The notes: a model not told the origin generated them from the sequence alone. A DNA stretch of 64,000 nt from Aculops lycopersici (GCA_015350385.1 WNKI01000001.1:6729410-6793409), one strand, 5' to 3'. Counted from the stretch's first letter, positions 42,698-54,180 are shown. Translations and numbers: made by a program.

Positions 42698-43273
42698 TCT
42701 AGATCTAGATTTAATCTTATCTCCAAACCACACACACAAATACCAAGACACAGCCATCAAAAGCCTCGAATGATCTGAACACATATTACGAAAGCAAGCC
42801 AAACTTTTGTGAAGTTGTAGGCAAGTGAAATGAATCGGAACTAGCAACCAAAATCCATTACACAACATTGACAAGTCTGAATCTAGATTGTGACTCTGAT
42901 TATCAGATTAGTTGTATCACGTAGCTATATAGTAGTTATTGAATTACATTAATCGTGCACAAAGCACCATGTACCAATAAGCAGGAGAGTGAGACTTTTC
43001 AAAAAGTTTTAACATGATTATTGATACTATCAATATCATTATATCCAACTTTCAGTTGCAATTTCATAATAAATTTCATCAGTCTCATCATTATGAATGG
43101 ATGAGTTAGCTAAGCGCTCACCCTCTAATAGAAGTCTGCTCTCTCTCTCTCTCTNNNNNNNNNNNNNNNNNNNNCTTAACTTAACTTACTACTACGTACG
43201 TACTACTACTATAGTAGTAGTAGTAGTAGTACGTACGTACGTACGTACGTACTACCTACCTACTACTACGTAC

Positions 43274-43336
<63 letters not shown>

Positions 43337-43975
43337 AAAAAGTATCTTCGTCGTTTTATAATGTGAGATTCCATTGTTGTGGCGCCCAAAATCAACTATC
43401 AAGTGTGTGGGTATTCACACTCATTACCTTGATATGTTGTCAAGGTCATATCACGCCATCATTACAGGAATAAACTGGATATGATTATAAAATGGACCAG
43501 GCGATCCATATTTGTTTAAGAAAACTTGATAGACCTTATAGACGGCTCGAAGCTAGCTTGAGACCGTTTCTTCAGCTCCTCCAGTCAAGGTTATCGAGGC
43601 CATTATCTAAATTTCATTTCATTCAAACGAGTTATTCTTGAAATCTTTTTTGATTGATGACACTGAATATGAAATCAATCTTCGTAGAAGAGTTAGAGAA
43701 GTTTATCATGCTGAGGGCGAATGCGTAGAAGGATGCCGATGGCTATCAGTAGATGAATAGAATACCGAGACACTTATCTGTATGTGGTTCGTGCGAGGCG
43801 CCGCAAGGATGCACGCGCAACATGCATTTAAAACACGCACTCTACGCGCACATGTCTGTTCTGGGTCATACAGAAGTGCATTCGCATGCTTGCTTGTATA
43901 TCCAATTCATGTTTCAAATTCATCGATCTCTTACCTGAAAATTGAATCAAATAACGGGATATCAATACATAGAAA
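42698..43975. other. Intergenic region PDK to FN3K with a low-complexity tract and small assembly gap
   Basis: AT-rich PDK 3' flank, then CT repeats, a 20-base gap (43155-43174), TAC/ACGT/GTA repeats and another CT run (to 43332), then about 640 bases of FN3K 5' flank with alternating GCGCACATG-like purine-pyrimidine sequence near 43800-43890. No gene seen. Confidence 0.6.
43141..43332. repeat. Compound microsatellite (CT)n, gap, TAC/GTA/ACGT hairpin tract, (CT)n
   Basis: CT repeats at 43141-43154 run into 20 Ns (43155-43174). About 43180-43274 is built of TAC, GTA and ACGT units. The segment around 43194-43240 is self-complementary about a central TATA (TACTACTACTA against TAGTAGTAGTA with ACGTACGT flanks), so it can extrude a hairpin. 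(CT)n follows at 43275-43332. The gap placement suggests the repeat broke the assembly. Confidence 0.9.
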
Positions 43976-45181
43976 ATGTCTAAACCTCTAGAGGATGAGC
44001 TCAAAGAGAGGCTTCATATTAGAACTCTGGAGAAAACATCTAGATCTTCGGGGTGCATTAGTGCCGGCCAAAGTTACTCGACAGATACTGGAGAAAGGAT
44101 ATTTGTCAAATCCAATGGAAGCCTCAATGCTGTTGCCATGTTCAATGGAGAGATGGAATCACTTAAAGCCATTGTGGCTACAAAGACTCTAAGGGCACCA
44201 AAACCAATATTAGTTATACACGACTATGATAACACTCACAACTCATCTATCGTAATGGAATTCATTGATATCTCACCTCTAACTGACTCGACTGCAAAGA
44301 TATTGGGTCAAAATCTAGCCAAACTACATGATTATAATAACAAGGTTATGAGATACAATGAGAGGGCGTCTAAGTGGATTGGTGGCAAGCCACCCTCGGC
44401 GAAGCCAATCATCGAAAGTCGCAAAACTAGGCCACAGACATCGAATGAACCCAAAGAGGAGATTGAAGATAATGAAGATGTCGAGGAGGAAGAAAATCAA
44501 TTTACTAGGCATAGTTACAAAGCAAACAAGACAATCAACATCCAACAGCATCAAGCAAGGCAGCAGGATCAACCTTTAGAAGAATCAACAAGTGATGCGT
44601 ACTCAGAGAAATTTGTCCCCGAACCAAACACTGAAGCCATCAAGCAATTTGGCTTCCATGTACCCACCTCATGTGGTGCAGTACCTCAACAAAATGAGTG
44701 GACTGATGATTGGGTATCATTCTATGCTAGGCATAGATTAGATTACACTATTAGAGCTTTACTATCGGATCACGGTGATCGCGAGTTGATTCAAGAATGG
44801 TCTCACCTTCAATTGAAAGTGGACAAACTCTTCGTCGACTATAAGCCTAAAGGCGAGGGTGAGATACTACCATGTTTACTACACGGTGACTTGTGGTCAG
44901 GAAATGCAGCTCAAATAAGCGATGGTACTGATGCGGTGGTATATGATCCCAGTTCCTTCTATGGTCATTCTGAGTACGAGTTTGGTATTGTGAGGATGTT
45001 TGGCGGATTTTCAAAAGAATTCGAGAATGCTTATTTTGATATGATGCCTAAGAAGAAGTTATTCGAAAAACGTAACGAGTTATATCAACTTTTCCACCAT
45101 TTGAACCACTGGAACCATTTTGGCTCGGGCTATCGAACTAGCTCCTTAAGAATTATGAAAGATCTCAACGCAATGTGCTGA
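43976..45181 (+). CDS. FN3K: Fructosamine-3-kinase family protein with an acidic insertion
   Basis: 401 aa against about 309 in human FN3K. The enzyme phosphorylates the C3 hydroxyl of protein-bound fructosamines or ketosamines, reversing early glycation. Matching blocks: GCISAGQSYSTDTG, IFVKSNG (ATP-binding Lys), FNGEMESLKAI, GQNLAKLHDYN, KFGFHV-type QFGFHVPTSCGAVPQ, NEWTDDWVSFYARHRLDY, the catalytic HGDLWSGN (H303-D305), YDPSSFYGHSEYEFGI, MFGGF and LNHWNHFG. Residues about 131-222 are an acidic, Gln-rich insertion (EEIEDNEDVEEEEN, then QQHQARQQDQ) between the N- and C-lobes that the human protein lacks. No splice consensus is obvious at its borders. Catalytic residues are intact, so activity is expected. 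The stop is 105 bp from the stop of the next, convergent gene. Confidence 0.95.
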   Translation: MSKPLEDELKERLHIRTLEKTSRSSGCISAGQSYSTDTGERIFVKSNGSLNAVAMFNGEMESLKAIVATKTLRAPKPILVIHDYDNTHNSSIVMEFIDISPLTDSTAKILGQNLAKLHDYNNKVMRYNERASKWIGGKPPSAKPIIESRKTRPQTSNEPKEEIEDNEDVEEEENQFTRHSYKANKTINIQQHQARQQDQPLEESTSDAYSEKFVPEPNTEAIKQFGFHVPTSCGAVPQQNEWTDDWVSFYARHRLDYTIRALLSDHGDRELIQEWSHLQLKVDKLFVDYKPKGEGEILPCLLHGDLWSGNAAQISDGTDAVVYDPSSFYGHSEYEFGIVRMFGGFSKEFENAYFDMMPKKKLFEKRNELYQLFHHLNHWNHFGSGYRTSSLRIMKDLNAMC

Positions 45182-45286
45182 TCTATAGTAGTACTATCAT
45201 GAGAATAATCTAAGATGATACTGCTCAAAAATTATAAGATTTAACTTTCGGCTTTGTTATTTTATTATTTTATCATCATGTTATCA

Positions 45287-48200
45287 TCAAACAACTAGAA
45301 CCGCTGTTTCCGTACTTCCGGTTAATAGATTTCCAAATGCTTTTGAGCTCTTAGTAGGTGGTGGCCATGGGAACGCAACCCCACGAACCAATTTTATAGC
45401 TCTTACATAATCTTCACTAATTTGATTAGGTGTTACCTCACTCTGTTGACGACTATTATTCGTCATTGTTTTGGAAGTTTTTGAAGACTTATGGACACGA
45501 GGCTCTGGCTCAAAAGTGAGCGCTGAACTACGAGCTGTTGGATTTACTTTGGGAATTGGCGTCTGAATGATGGGTCTCGACGTGGTACTCTTGGTTGAAT
45601 TTTGGTGCGCAAAATCATTGTTCAGGGTGATTGTCATCGGAATAATTGGCGTAAATTGACTCCTTCTACTCTCAGCCATTTGATAATGGTCAACTGGGCC
45701 AAAAATTTCTTGCGGTTTTTTCGTTGACCTTCTCGATTTACCTGATCCCTTGTTGTTCAATTGTTTCCTCCTATCCATCATTAGGAAAGGGTGTCTACTT
45801 GGTGTGCTGAATCTCAAAGTTGTAGGATATTGAGGAGCTGGTGTGGTGCTAGTGGTTGTTGTGGAAGTAGTGGTACTAGTGGTGGTGGTCGGCATTAGCT
45901 GACTTGGCAGGTAACCCTCGAACGTAGACGTTGCCATTGGTAGGCGAGTTGTGATAAATGGGTCTTCTTCGACCTGGATATTCGCATCACTTTGCGGCGC
46001 AAAAGTTGGAGGTGAAATTTCAGCTGCCTGTTCCTGTTGCTGAGGGTCTAATCTGAATTCAGGTCTCGCAACTTCAGAATCTGGAGCGCGAAAGATGTTC
46101 GACTCGCCCCCAACCACTTGTTGTCCACCACCCTGAACCGTTTCCACATGCTCTGACCCCTTGGCACTGTCCACATTTTGCGCCATATTTCTCGTTTGAG
46201 TCTGTCTCATGGCAGGACCCTCTTGAGTCGGAGTAGAAGTTCTAATAAATGCCTCAGGCTCAATCACGTAGCCGCTGGTATCGTCGATGGCCTCACTAGG
46301 ACCAGCAGCCAACTGAGCCTGTTGCTCTTGTTGGTTTGGTTGTTGTTCCTGCTCCTCGCGTGAGTTTGTATTATTAGTCATAATTTCTTGTTGCAAATTT
46401 TGACCCCTTTGCTGAGATCTAAGCAAGTCGCCGGTAACATTTTGGGCAGTGAACATTAGGAGATTAATATGGTTAGCCACAATTGGCAGCGGAAGGTTGG
46501 ATCTACCTGCTGATGAACGATCATACGAGTTGACTGGATATTCACGCATCAACATGTTACCCTGTAGTTGACGTCGGTGTCGATTGTTGCTTTCTATTTG
46601 TCTGGCCAACAAATCGACTGGCGAAGTCATTGATGAAAACTGATCGATTCTTCCATCTGTGATCGTCACGGGCAAGGATCCAGGTAGATAGGCGCTGGCA
46701 TTTCGCCAACCTCTTTGCATGGGCGACAGAGAGTTCAAAATCAACGATCTACTATGGCGTCCATTGCGCGTTGCAACCTGTTGCTGCTGGCGTGCAACCA
46801 TTGAAAGTAATGAACTAGAATCGTCAGCCTTAGGCTTAATCTTCGACACGCCACCTGTTAGTGCGGCCACAGTCGCTATGCGACTGGCAGTCGTGTGAAC
46901 CTTCGGCCTCTTTGGTGGATTGCGCGTCATATCAACGACAGTCTGAAAGAATCTCATCATTGGTCGCCGATTTGGATGCTGCCATCTGTTGTGCGTCGAT
47001 GAGGCCCCCCTAAGAGGATCGCCCGGCGAGGTGGTCGGTTTTCGGCGCGACCTGTTGAATCTGTTTGCCAATTGAGTTGCACTCAATATAAATCTTTGCC
47101 CAGCTGTTGTGCCTCCAGAATTTGCTGCCGCATTCACCTGTTGATTTCTAATTCTATTACTGTTTCTCGTAGCGCGAGCCATTGCAAACGGTAGAGCCAA
47201 GCCAGCCATTTGCATCATGCCAGGCGGAGGCATCGGCAGATTGGGCATCTGTGGTGGCTGAGGAATATTCGGCATTTGGGGGAGTCGCTGCTGGAAGGCA
47301 CCCATTTGGTTGCGTAGGCCGGAGGTAAAACCAGCTAGGGAAGTTAGATTGTTAGCCGCCGGTCCTAGTGTCTGACCGATTGGATTTAGGGCCGATCCAC
47401 CTGTTAGTAATCCCGAAGCTTTGGCCAAGTTCTTGGTATTTCTCATGTTGCCGCCTGTCATTATCAAAGTGGGAGAGCCAGCCAAGTTTACGGGTTGCAT
47501 TAGTGCAGGTTGTAATAGATTATTATTATTGTTATTACCTAGATAACCAGCCGATTGAAAGCGACCAGCGGGAATAGTTATTTGCTGGCCGCCGGCCGTG
47601 GAAATGACCATGGGGTTCATTGATGGCGATGCAGTCATAATGTTCGACCTGATCGAACCCTCAGATTGCTGGAGCTGCTGCTGTTGCTGGTCTCCATTGA
47701 AGCCACCATTGAAGATTTGATTATAAATCCATGGATTTGCAGAGTACGGTGGAGGCGACCTTAATAGAATGCTAGGATTTTGGTGGTGTTGGCTGAAATG
47801 ATGCAGAGATTGTTGTTGTTGTAGCATTGGATTGAATGATTGGAGCTGCTCAGTACTGAGTGCATACTGTCCGTTTCCATTGCCTGTCTGTAGCGGGCCT
47901 CCTGGTTGCGGGACTGTTTCCATTTGCTCATAAAAACTCTTACCTGAGTTTGGATCATAATTTACAATCTCAAATTGTGAGTTAATGTCATTTTGGGCCT
48001 GACTGATTGTATTTGGCGCCTCACCAGACGTCGGGGTCGTTGAATCGTTATTATCTCTGCCACTATCCTCACCTGCATCACCGCTTGTTTGCGATCTCAC
48101 AGAATCGGAACTCTGATTTGGTTGCTGATTACTTGCCTCCTGGTTCATTGACTTCAATGCCTCGCTTGACCATTGCTGCGGCGACATGGGAAACTCCAAG

Positions 48201-51037
48201 TAAGTTGACATTGGCATCGAGGGCTGGTTCACATAATTGGCCGGCACCTCCTCTGGGCCAAGCTGTGGCTGCAAATACTGTTGCGAATGTTGCATCGCTG
48301 CGGCAATGGCTTCATTTGTCGCCTGTTGCCTGGCAAAATCTTGCCAGTTTTGCTGTTGTTGTTGCTGCTGATGGTTGAATAGCGTCTGATGCTGACCCAT
48401 CTGATCCAGGGGAGCTTGCGCCAACATGTACTGGCTACCCGTTGCATCCAAAGGCGAACCGGAAGTCTCGTACTGGAGACCTCGTTGTTGTTGCTGTTGT
48501 TCGTTTGTCAATGTCAGATTGCTGGCGGTGGAAGTAAGTGGCTCGTTAGGAATTACTACAGAGTCGTGGATATTTGAAGATTGTGCCCGATAAGATGTAA
48601 CTCCGCCAGGTACAACTTGAGCTATCCCACCGAAGCGAGAGGAAACTGTGCCCGAATTTCCAATGGGCGATCTTAGCTTAAGCTTAGCCAAATGCTCCTG
48701 CTGGCCAGAATAAAAGCTAGTCTCCTGCTCTGAGCTCATGGTTGTCGTTGGGTTGGGATTTAAAGAGGCAAACTCATTGACTCTAGTGGAGGCTTGCGCT
48801 GAAATTGAAGAGTTTCTCTGATTGTTATTATTTATCAACTGACCCTGAACTCCGTTTTGGCTGGCGGGTCTCAAACCTAAATTCAACGGTATAGGTGCAA
48901 TCGGTGTTGTGGCTCTACTGATTGCATCGCTTATGAATCTCGAGCTTGCCGCTCGACTCAGGAGGTTTTGTCGCAGCAACTGCTGCTGTTGCATGTTGAA
49001 TGATGGATGGGCGCCACCTGTGGCTATGGTCACATTGAGCGGCCGCTGATACTGTTGCGGTGGTGGCAATTGGAAGCTTAAGATTGGCACACTCGCTGCG
49101 GTTGCTATCGATAAATGGTCGTCGCTAGCTGAAATGGGCAATCCAGATTGCGACATCCGCCTCTTGTCTTTGTCGGACTTTAAGGAAGAACCCAATTTCG
49201 TTAAAAGATTGACCTTCTGAATGAAACTCTGTCTTGTTGGTTGCTCGTTACCCATGAGCTTGCCGCCTGATCGCGTGCCATTGTTTTGAATTTGTCTCGA
49301 CGATGACGACGACGACTGCTGCTGTTGCTGTCTATTGATCAACTTCCTCGCCTCTACCTGAGCCATTTGCTCAGCCAGTTTCGTCATAAGCTCAATTGTG
49401 TGTGACTCTGACATTGCACCCGCAACTCGGGCACTAATAGCTGGCGACACCAGCTGAGCTGCTAGCAGCTTGGCAGCGGCTGCGGCGGCAGCAGCAGTCA
49501 CAGGTGGCTGCTGATTTAGCTGCTGTTGTTGTGGTTGCAGTCCGACTTCCGGTTGCCCCATTCTCAAAGATCCAGGTATAGGTTGTTGTTGACGATGTTG
49601 TTGTTGTTGCGGGTGCGAGTGCGGGTGCATCATGTTAAATTGAGGCATTGAACTACCCCTATTCAAGGCGGTCAATCGACTCGATTGATCTTGAGTCAAT
49701 CTGTTGAATATCTTCATTGCCTCGCTTTCCTCCCTGAGATTCAGCTTGTCTATTGGCAGTGTGTAAAGTGTTCTCATTGATTCATCCTTGTACTGGTCTA
49801 ATAAATCGCTGCCACCAACAAACGGATGGCTTGGTCTCGCATTGCTATTTTCTTTATTCAAATCGTTGGCCGGATACGTTGCGACGTCCACTTCCGGTCC
49901 CGCTGGCTCATGCTGATCCAAATCGGCTAGAGCCTTCTCTCCGGAGGTACTAGCCTCTAAGGTCTTGTTAGCTAGTGCAATATTTTTGATACTTGCATTC
50001 AAATCCTCATCAGCCAACGTAGATTGCTCACCTGCCGCGAGTAACTTTTGCTTTTGTTTATGTGCAGCACTTGCGTTTGCCAAAATGGTTTGTGATAACT
50101 TCTCCAACTGCTTTTGGCTCACCTGTGGCCTCGCATGATGGTATTGCTTCTCGTAGACCTTCTTGAATTGCCTATCAACTAGCTCCTCACTAGCCAATTG
50201 CGTCGGCATCTTCGCCATGGAAGAGGACGGAGTAAATGAAGACGTTTGACCGGGTGAGGAGAAGGAAGTTTTGAAGTGCGTGTAGCTGGGCGGCTGCGAT
50301 CCACTCATTAGCGGGTGGCCATCGTCAAAGGAATTGGATAAAATCTCGTAGGGTAACTTTGAGGTGTCTGATGATGACACTGGAAGTGAGAGCTCGTTGC
50401 CAGGACCAAAAACTTGATACTGCGTGTGAGGGCTCATTTGACTACCAAAATCGATTGAGGACTGCTGTTGGGACAACTGTTGCATGTTCGGCGGTTGCGA
50501 CAACATGGACACTTGTGGATTCTCAACTGACGCTGCAATCTCGTAAGGTTTTTCCTTTTTTACCCAGTGATGCACTAGCACGGGTTTTGGTACATACTTC
50601 AAATGATGATGGTGATGGTGACAATGTACAATTGGCCATGGAACGGGAACTGGGTGTGGTTTGCCTCCGCCGCCACCACCGTCAATAGCGATCACTGTTG
50701 TTTTAGAGCTCGCCTTTGAGCTCTTACTTCCGGCTTCCGCCGGTTTGATTTGAATAATCTGACTAAAGTTGGCTATTAGGTAGGCGAAAATAAATATCTT
50801 GACGAGTTCCTCTAGACTTCCTCTTGTTCTTCTTTTTCCAACATACTCCTTGTTAAGGATTACAAGTTTTTGTCTTCTCATCTTATCACATTTTAAGAAT
50901 TGTATCTCTGAGCGTGCTGTTGTTTTATTTGGTTGTATTACATTCATATTATCTTGCTTGTTTGTGGATTTGCAAAACAACTTTCGTCGCTTCAGTATCA
51001 AGCTCGTGGTGTTCATTTTGTGATTTACCTCAATCAT
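45287..51037 (-). CDS. Very large low-complexity Gln-rich secreted or membrane protein (unrecognised)
   Basis: 1,916 aa from the first ATG, intronless. I do not recognise it. A hydrophobic stretch at about residues 78-97 (VKIFIFAYLIANFSQIIQI) ending in KPAEAG looks like a signal peptide with a site after AEA. In that case the start could be M53 (MRRQKLV). Next come a Gly run, HPVPVPWPIVHC, six histidines and VPKPVLVHHWVKKEKPYEI. This compact His/Pro/Val block is the only part that looks like a conserved domain. The remainder is Gln-, Ser-, Asn- and Pro-rich with many poly-Q runs, poly-Ala (near residue 510) and a mucin-like Thr/Ser tract (TTTTSTTTSTTTTSTTPAP) near residue 1740. Extracellular-matrix, cuticle or silk-like roles are possible guesses only. 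The long open frame and codon use support a real gene. Confidence 0.8.
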   Translation of the reverse strand: MIEVNHKMNTTSLILKRRKLFCKSTNKQDNMNVIQPNKTTARSEIQFLKCDKMRRQKLVILNKEYVGKRRTRGSLEELVKIFIFAYLIANFSQIIQIKPAEAGSKSSKASSKTTVIAIDGGGGGGKPHPVPVPWPIVHCHHHHHHLKYVPKPVLVHHWVKKEKPYEIAASVENPQVSMLSQPPNMQQLSQQQSSIDFGSQMSPHTQYQVFGPGNELSLPVSSSDTSKLPYEILSNSFDDGHPLMSGSQPPSYTHFKTSFSSPGQTSSFTPSSSMAKMPTQLASEELVDRQFKKVYEKQYHHARPQVSQKQLEKLSQTILANASAAHKQKQKLLAAGEQSTLADEDLNASIKNIALANKTLEASTSGEKALADLDQHEPAGPEVDVATYPANDLNKENSNARPSHPFVGGSDLLDQYKDESMRTLYTLPIDKLNLREESEAMKIFNRLTQDQSSRLTALNRGSSMPQFNMMHPHSHPQQQQHRQQQPIPGSLRMGQPEVGLQPQQQQLNQQPPVTAAAAAAAAKLLAAQLVSPAISARVAGAMSESHTIELMTKLAEQMAQVEARKLINRQQQQQSSSSSSRQIQNNGTRSGGKLMGNEQPTRQSFIQKVNLLTKLGSSLKSDKDKRRMSQSGLPISASDDHLSIATAASVPILSFQLPPPQQYQRPLNVTIATGGAHPSFNMQQQQLLRQNLLSRAASSRFISDAISRATTPIAPIPLNLGLRPASQNGVQGQLINNNNQRNSSISAQASTRVNEFASLNPNPTTTMSSEQETSFYSGQQEHLAKLKLRSPIGNSGTVSSRFGGIAQVVPGGVTSYRAQSSNIHDSVVIPNEPLTSTASNLTLTNEQQQQQRGLQYETSGSPLDATGSQYMLAQAPLDQMGQHQTLFNHQQQQQQQNWQDFARQQATNEAIAAAMQHSQQYLQPQLGPEEVPANYVNQPSMPMSTYLEFPMSPQQWSSEALKSMNQEASNQQPNQSSDSVRSQTSGDAGEDSGRDNNDSTTPTSGEAPNTISQAQNDINSQFEIVNYDPNSGKSFYEQMETVPQPGGPLQTGNGNGQYALSTEQLQSFNPMLQQQQSLHHFSQHHQNPSILLRSPPPYSANPWIYNQIFNGGFNGDQQQQQLQQSEGSIRSNIMTASPSMNPMVISTAGGQQITIPAGRFQSAGYLGNNNNNNLLQPALMQPVNLAGSPTLIMTGGNMRNTKNLAKASGLLTGGSALNPIGQTLGPAANNLTSLAGFTSGLRNQMGAFQQRLPQMPNIPQPPQMPNLPMPPPGMMQMAGLALPFAMARATRNSNRIRNQQVNAAANSGGTTAGQRFILSATQLANRFNRSRRKPTTSPGDPLRGASSTHNRWQHPNRRPMMRFFQTVVDMTRNPPKRPKVHTTASRIATVAALTGGVSKIKPKADDSSSLLSMVARQQQQVATRNGRHSRSLILNSLSPMQRGWRNASAYLPGSLPVTITDGRIDQFSSMTSPVDLLARQIESNNRHRRQLQGNMLMREYPVNSYDRSSAGRSNLPLPIVANHINLLMFTAQNVTGDLLRSQQRGQNLQQEIMTNNTNSREEQEQQPNQQEQQAQLAAGPSEAIDDTSGYVIEPEAFIRTSTPTQEGPAMRQTQTRNMAQNVDSAKGSEHVETVQGGGQQVVGGESNIFRAPDSEVARPEFRLDPQQQEQAAEISPPTFAPQSDANIQVEEDPFITTRLPMATSTFEGYLPSQLMPTTTTSTTTSTTTTSTTPAPQYPTTLRFSTPSRHPFLMMDRRKQLNNKGSGKSRRSTKKPQEIFGPVDHYQMAESRRSQFTPIIPMTITLNNDFAHQNSTKSTTSRPIIQTPIPKVNPTARSSALTFEPEPRVHKSSKTSKTMTNNSRQQSEVTPNQISEDYVRAIKLVRGVAFPWPPPTKSSKAFGNLLTGSTETAVLVV

Positions 51038-54000
51038 CTTGCTAATTCTGCTGCTGCCTCATCTCGCTGTATCCTAATCCCTGGCTACAAAATCCAAAAA
51101 TCAAACTCATAAATCCAGAATCGAAGCGGCGAGATAATGAGAGGCTCCGCTAAAATTTGTTTGTTTGTTACTTGTCTGTCTATCGCTCTTCTTTTGTGAT
51201 ATACTCTTTTTGAGAACTCCCTCCTCACTGAGCTGATCTTAGAGTTTAAGCAACAGGCGAGCTTTTAGCAACAGTAAAAGTACCAGCAACAAAACTAACG
51301 GCACCAGTTCTGGTTTTGTTTTGTTTGTTTCGGAGATGATTTTCACTACCTGGCTCCTGAAACTCTCGAGATGTTGCCATTACTCCTGCCCACTAAGCCG
51401 GCTGCTCTACCTTCTGGGTGTCCAGATGGATGAAGCTGGCGGAGGTGGTGGGTAGTGGTAGCAGTAATAGCTATACAGTAGCGGGAGTAGTGTCAACCAT
51501 CTGCATCAATTTACTCTTACTCTCGCTTATACTGGACACTTGTTGACTCTGTAGACAATCTTAGCGGCAATGTTAATGACGGCAGCAGGTGAGTTTTGCC
51601 TTTTCGCAGAGGCGATCTCAAAGCCAGTAGCAACGCCAATCAGTCAGTTCTTCTCGATATTATCCTTACCGGCTCCACACAAACATCATCATGAAGTCCA
51701 AAGACATGAGGCAGAAGGAGTCCAGTCTAGTCTAGTCTAGTCTAGTCTGGTCTAGTAGATGCTTGCAAGTATTCCAAATGAGGTCCTCCTTCTTGGTGTA
51801 AACTCACTTGTTTGTGCACAATATGCTTAGTGCTAAAAGCTCACATGTAGTCTCACTACCTTCTGTTTCTTGCTATACACCTGCTTACTCTCTGCCCGCC
51901 ATCGATTGCCCATCGAGTCGGCTTCTCGCTGATGATCGATTTTTCTTCTTTCTTATCGCCACTGCCGCCACCACCGCCGCTAATACCGTTAGCTGGCCAG
52001 ATCCTGGCAACAATTCAAGTAGCAAAAGTTTTTGAACTGACTTTAGGAAGGGAGAAAATTTGCTTATACGCATCGCTAAACAAACGGATGACGAGCGAGA
52101 CACTTGTTGCTATTGATTCGTCGTTATCCGCTACTGCCACTGGCACCGCTGCTCTCAACGTCTATGCTGGAGAGACCTAGAAAAAAACTAGAATATCACC
52201 TTCAACACTTTAACAAAAGCTATAAAGGTGACAGTTAGCAAATCCTACCTTACAAACTGTATTCTCCCAGTATTTTCGCGCCAACTGCAACTACAACAGC
52301 AATCACGACGGCGATGTTGAATATATCGCAATACTCGTCCTCCCCCTTCTAAGAACTTCTTGGTTTCTTTTCTTCTCTCTGCCATTAGAATATTGAGCAT
52401 TTTCCTCGTAATAACAACTTGACTTCTCTGTTGATTTTCTATTGTGCATAAGACACCTGTTTCTCTGAAGCCGCCACTGTCGCTTGCTCCGAAGCATACT
52501 GAGTAACAATCTCGATCATTTGATCTATCGAGCGAGTGGATTTTCGTCTTTCTTAGTGTGGCCAGTTTTAACTCACAAAACTAGTAGCCGACTTCTGGGG
52601 AGCTGCCGAACAACCACCTGACCGATTGAAGGCACACTCGAATGCATATGAATCGTCCATTGGACTTTCACCCGACGCTCAGCTGCAAGTTTAAGCCAAT
52701 CCTCGTGTGCATCATGTCGTCGAGCATTCGTCAAAACCATTAGCTTCGTGAACTCGACCAACAACCAGAAATCCAACCAACGACTTGATCTCGACGACTG
52801 ACGGTCAATAAACGCTTGCGAGTGACCACAAAGTTGGTAGTGGTCAGTTGTGTTCATAATTTCAACATTCCCACCATCATCGATTGATGGAGACATAGGG
52901 GCAGAGACAGTGGATACAACCACATGCGGAGAGAACAATCATCTATCTTGGCGACGAGTACGACGAGAAAATTGTGGCGAATAAACTTTCAGATGGACAT
53001 ATCACCAGTTGCCATCAATGCGGCCTTCAGTCTCCCAGTGACCTACCAAATTTTCAAAAGGAATTTAAACGAGGAAACTCTAACAACCAAACGCAGGTGA
53101 GCCGGCCAATTAGCCACCTATTGGGATCATGTAGTTGTCATCCGCATCAGTCAACTTCTACTCTTGTCTCCATATCTGTCAATGTAGTTGTAGAAAGTCA
53201 GAGTCAACCGCTCCAATGATGCGCACCCATTGAGCCACTCAAGAGCACCGCCGCGGCTGTTGAGTCGACGAGCTTGACTGCCACTTGTCAGCTCGGTGAG
53301 CCAGATGACCAAGTAACTGGTCTTTTTGAAATAACGATCATAAGCACATGCAAGCGAGAGTTCCGAAGGTGCTGCTAGGGCTTCAGTCAATAATTAGTGG
53401 TAATCATCCCATTAGAGTTTAGTTTCAAACTTTCTCAAACAGACAGTCCTCTGTTGACCCTCAAAAACTTTGTGGCATCAATTCGCCCCAATACTAGACT
53501 TAGGGTGGTGTCCAAAGAGGGAACTTGATAGGCGAAGGTATTCGTAGTGAGAGCAAATGCTAGAGACTAGAATTATTCTTTGTTAGCACAGAGCGCAGCC
53601 AATGAGTCACCGCGAAGTCTCGAAAAGATCGCGGCGCCACGATGCAAGATAAATAAAGAGTGCACTTTTTCTAATTAAAGGCCAAAACTAACGGTACTAC
53701 ACCAAGTATTAGCCCACTGCTAATGTGGCTAGTTGGTGTAGATTTGCCTAGCATGTCTAAAGGACTGCCTCGATCCGTGATAAGCAAACTACATTTGCCT
53801 CGCGCGCTATGCGCGCTGTGTACGTCAAACAACCACTTGCTAGGAACGAAGCAAGAGTGCGTTTGCAGTAGGTTGGCTTGCCTGCCTTCCATTCCAAATC
53901 CCCGATTTTATTATTGTTGTGTTGTTGTTGTGCTACTTGTCGGTGGTTGTATTGGTTCAACTCGCGCTCGAAAATTATCATAATCCTACTACAATGGACG

Positions 54001-54180
54001 ATCAATCACCCGCGACCAGCGTATGGTAGAGTCAAGTATATATTTTTTGATGTAAATCCTACTTTTATATTATAAAACCTTTTTTCTATTGATAATATTC
54101 TAGATGATATCATTATTACTATTATGCAGATTTGAAACCATATCCCTCACTAGGTCACCAAATAAGATTTTAACTGAAAG
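51038..54180. other. Divergent upstream region, low-complexity gene (-) and unc-104 (+)
   Basis: About 3.1 kb without a recognisable gene. It holds a (GTCTA)n tract at 51725-51753, several ACTTGT/ACCTGT motifs, and AT-rich 5' flank just before the kinesin ATG. The open frames are short and match nothing. Confidence 0.55.
51725..51753. repeat. (GTCTA)n pentanucleotide repeat
   Basis: Five to six GTCTA units, the last with a G substitution, in the upstream region of the 1,916-codon gene. Confidence 0.85.

Noticed and set aside
43097..43366. 89-codon ORF over the CT/TAC repeat
   Set aside because: Low-complexity translation with Ns inside; no gene.
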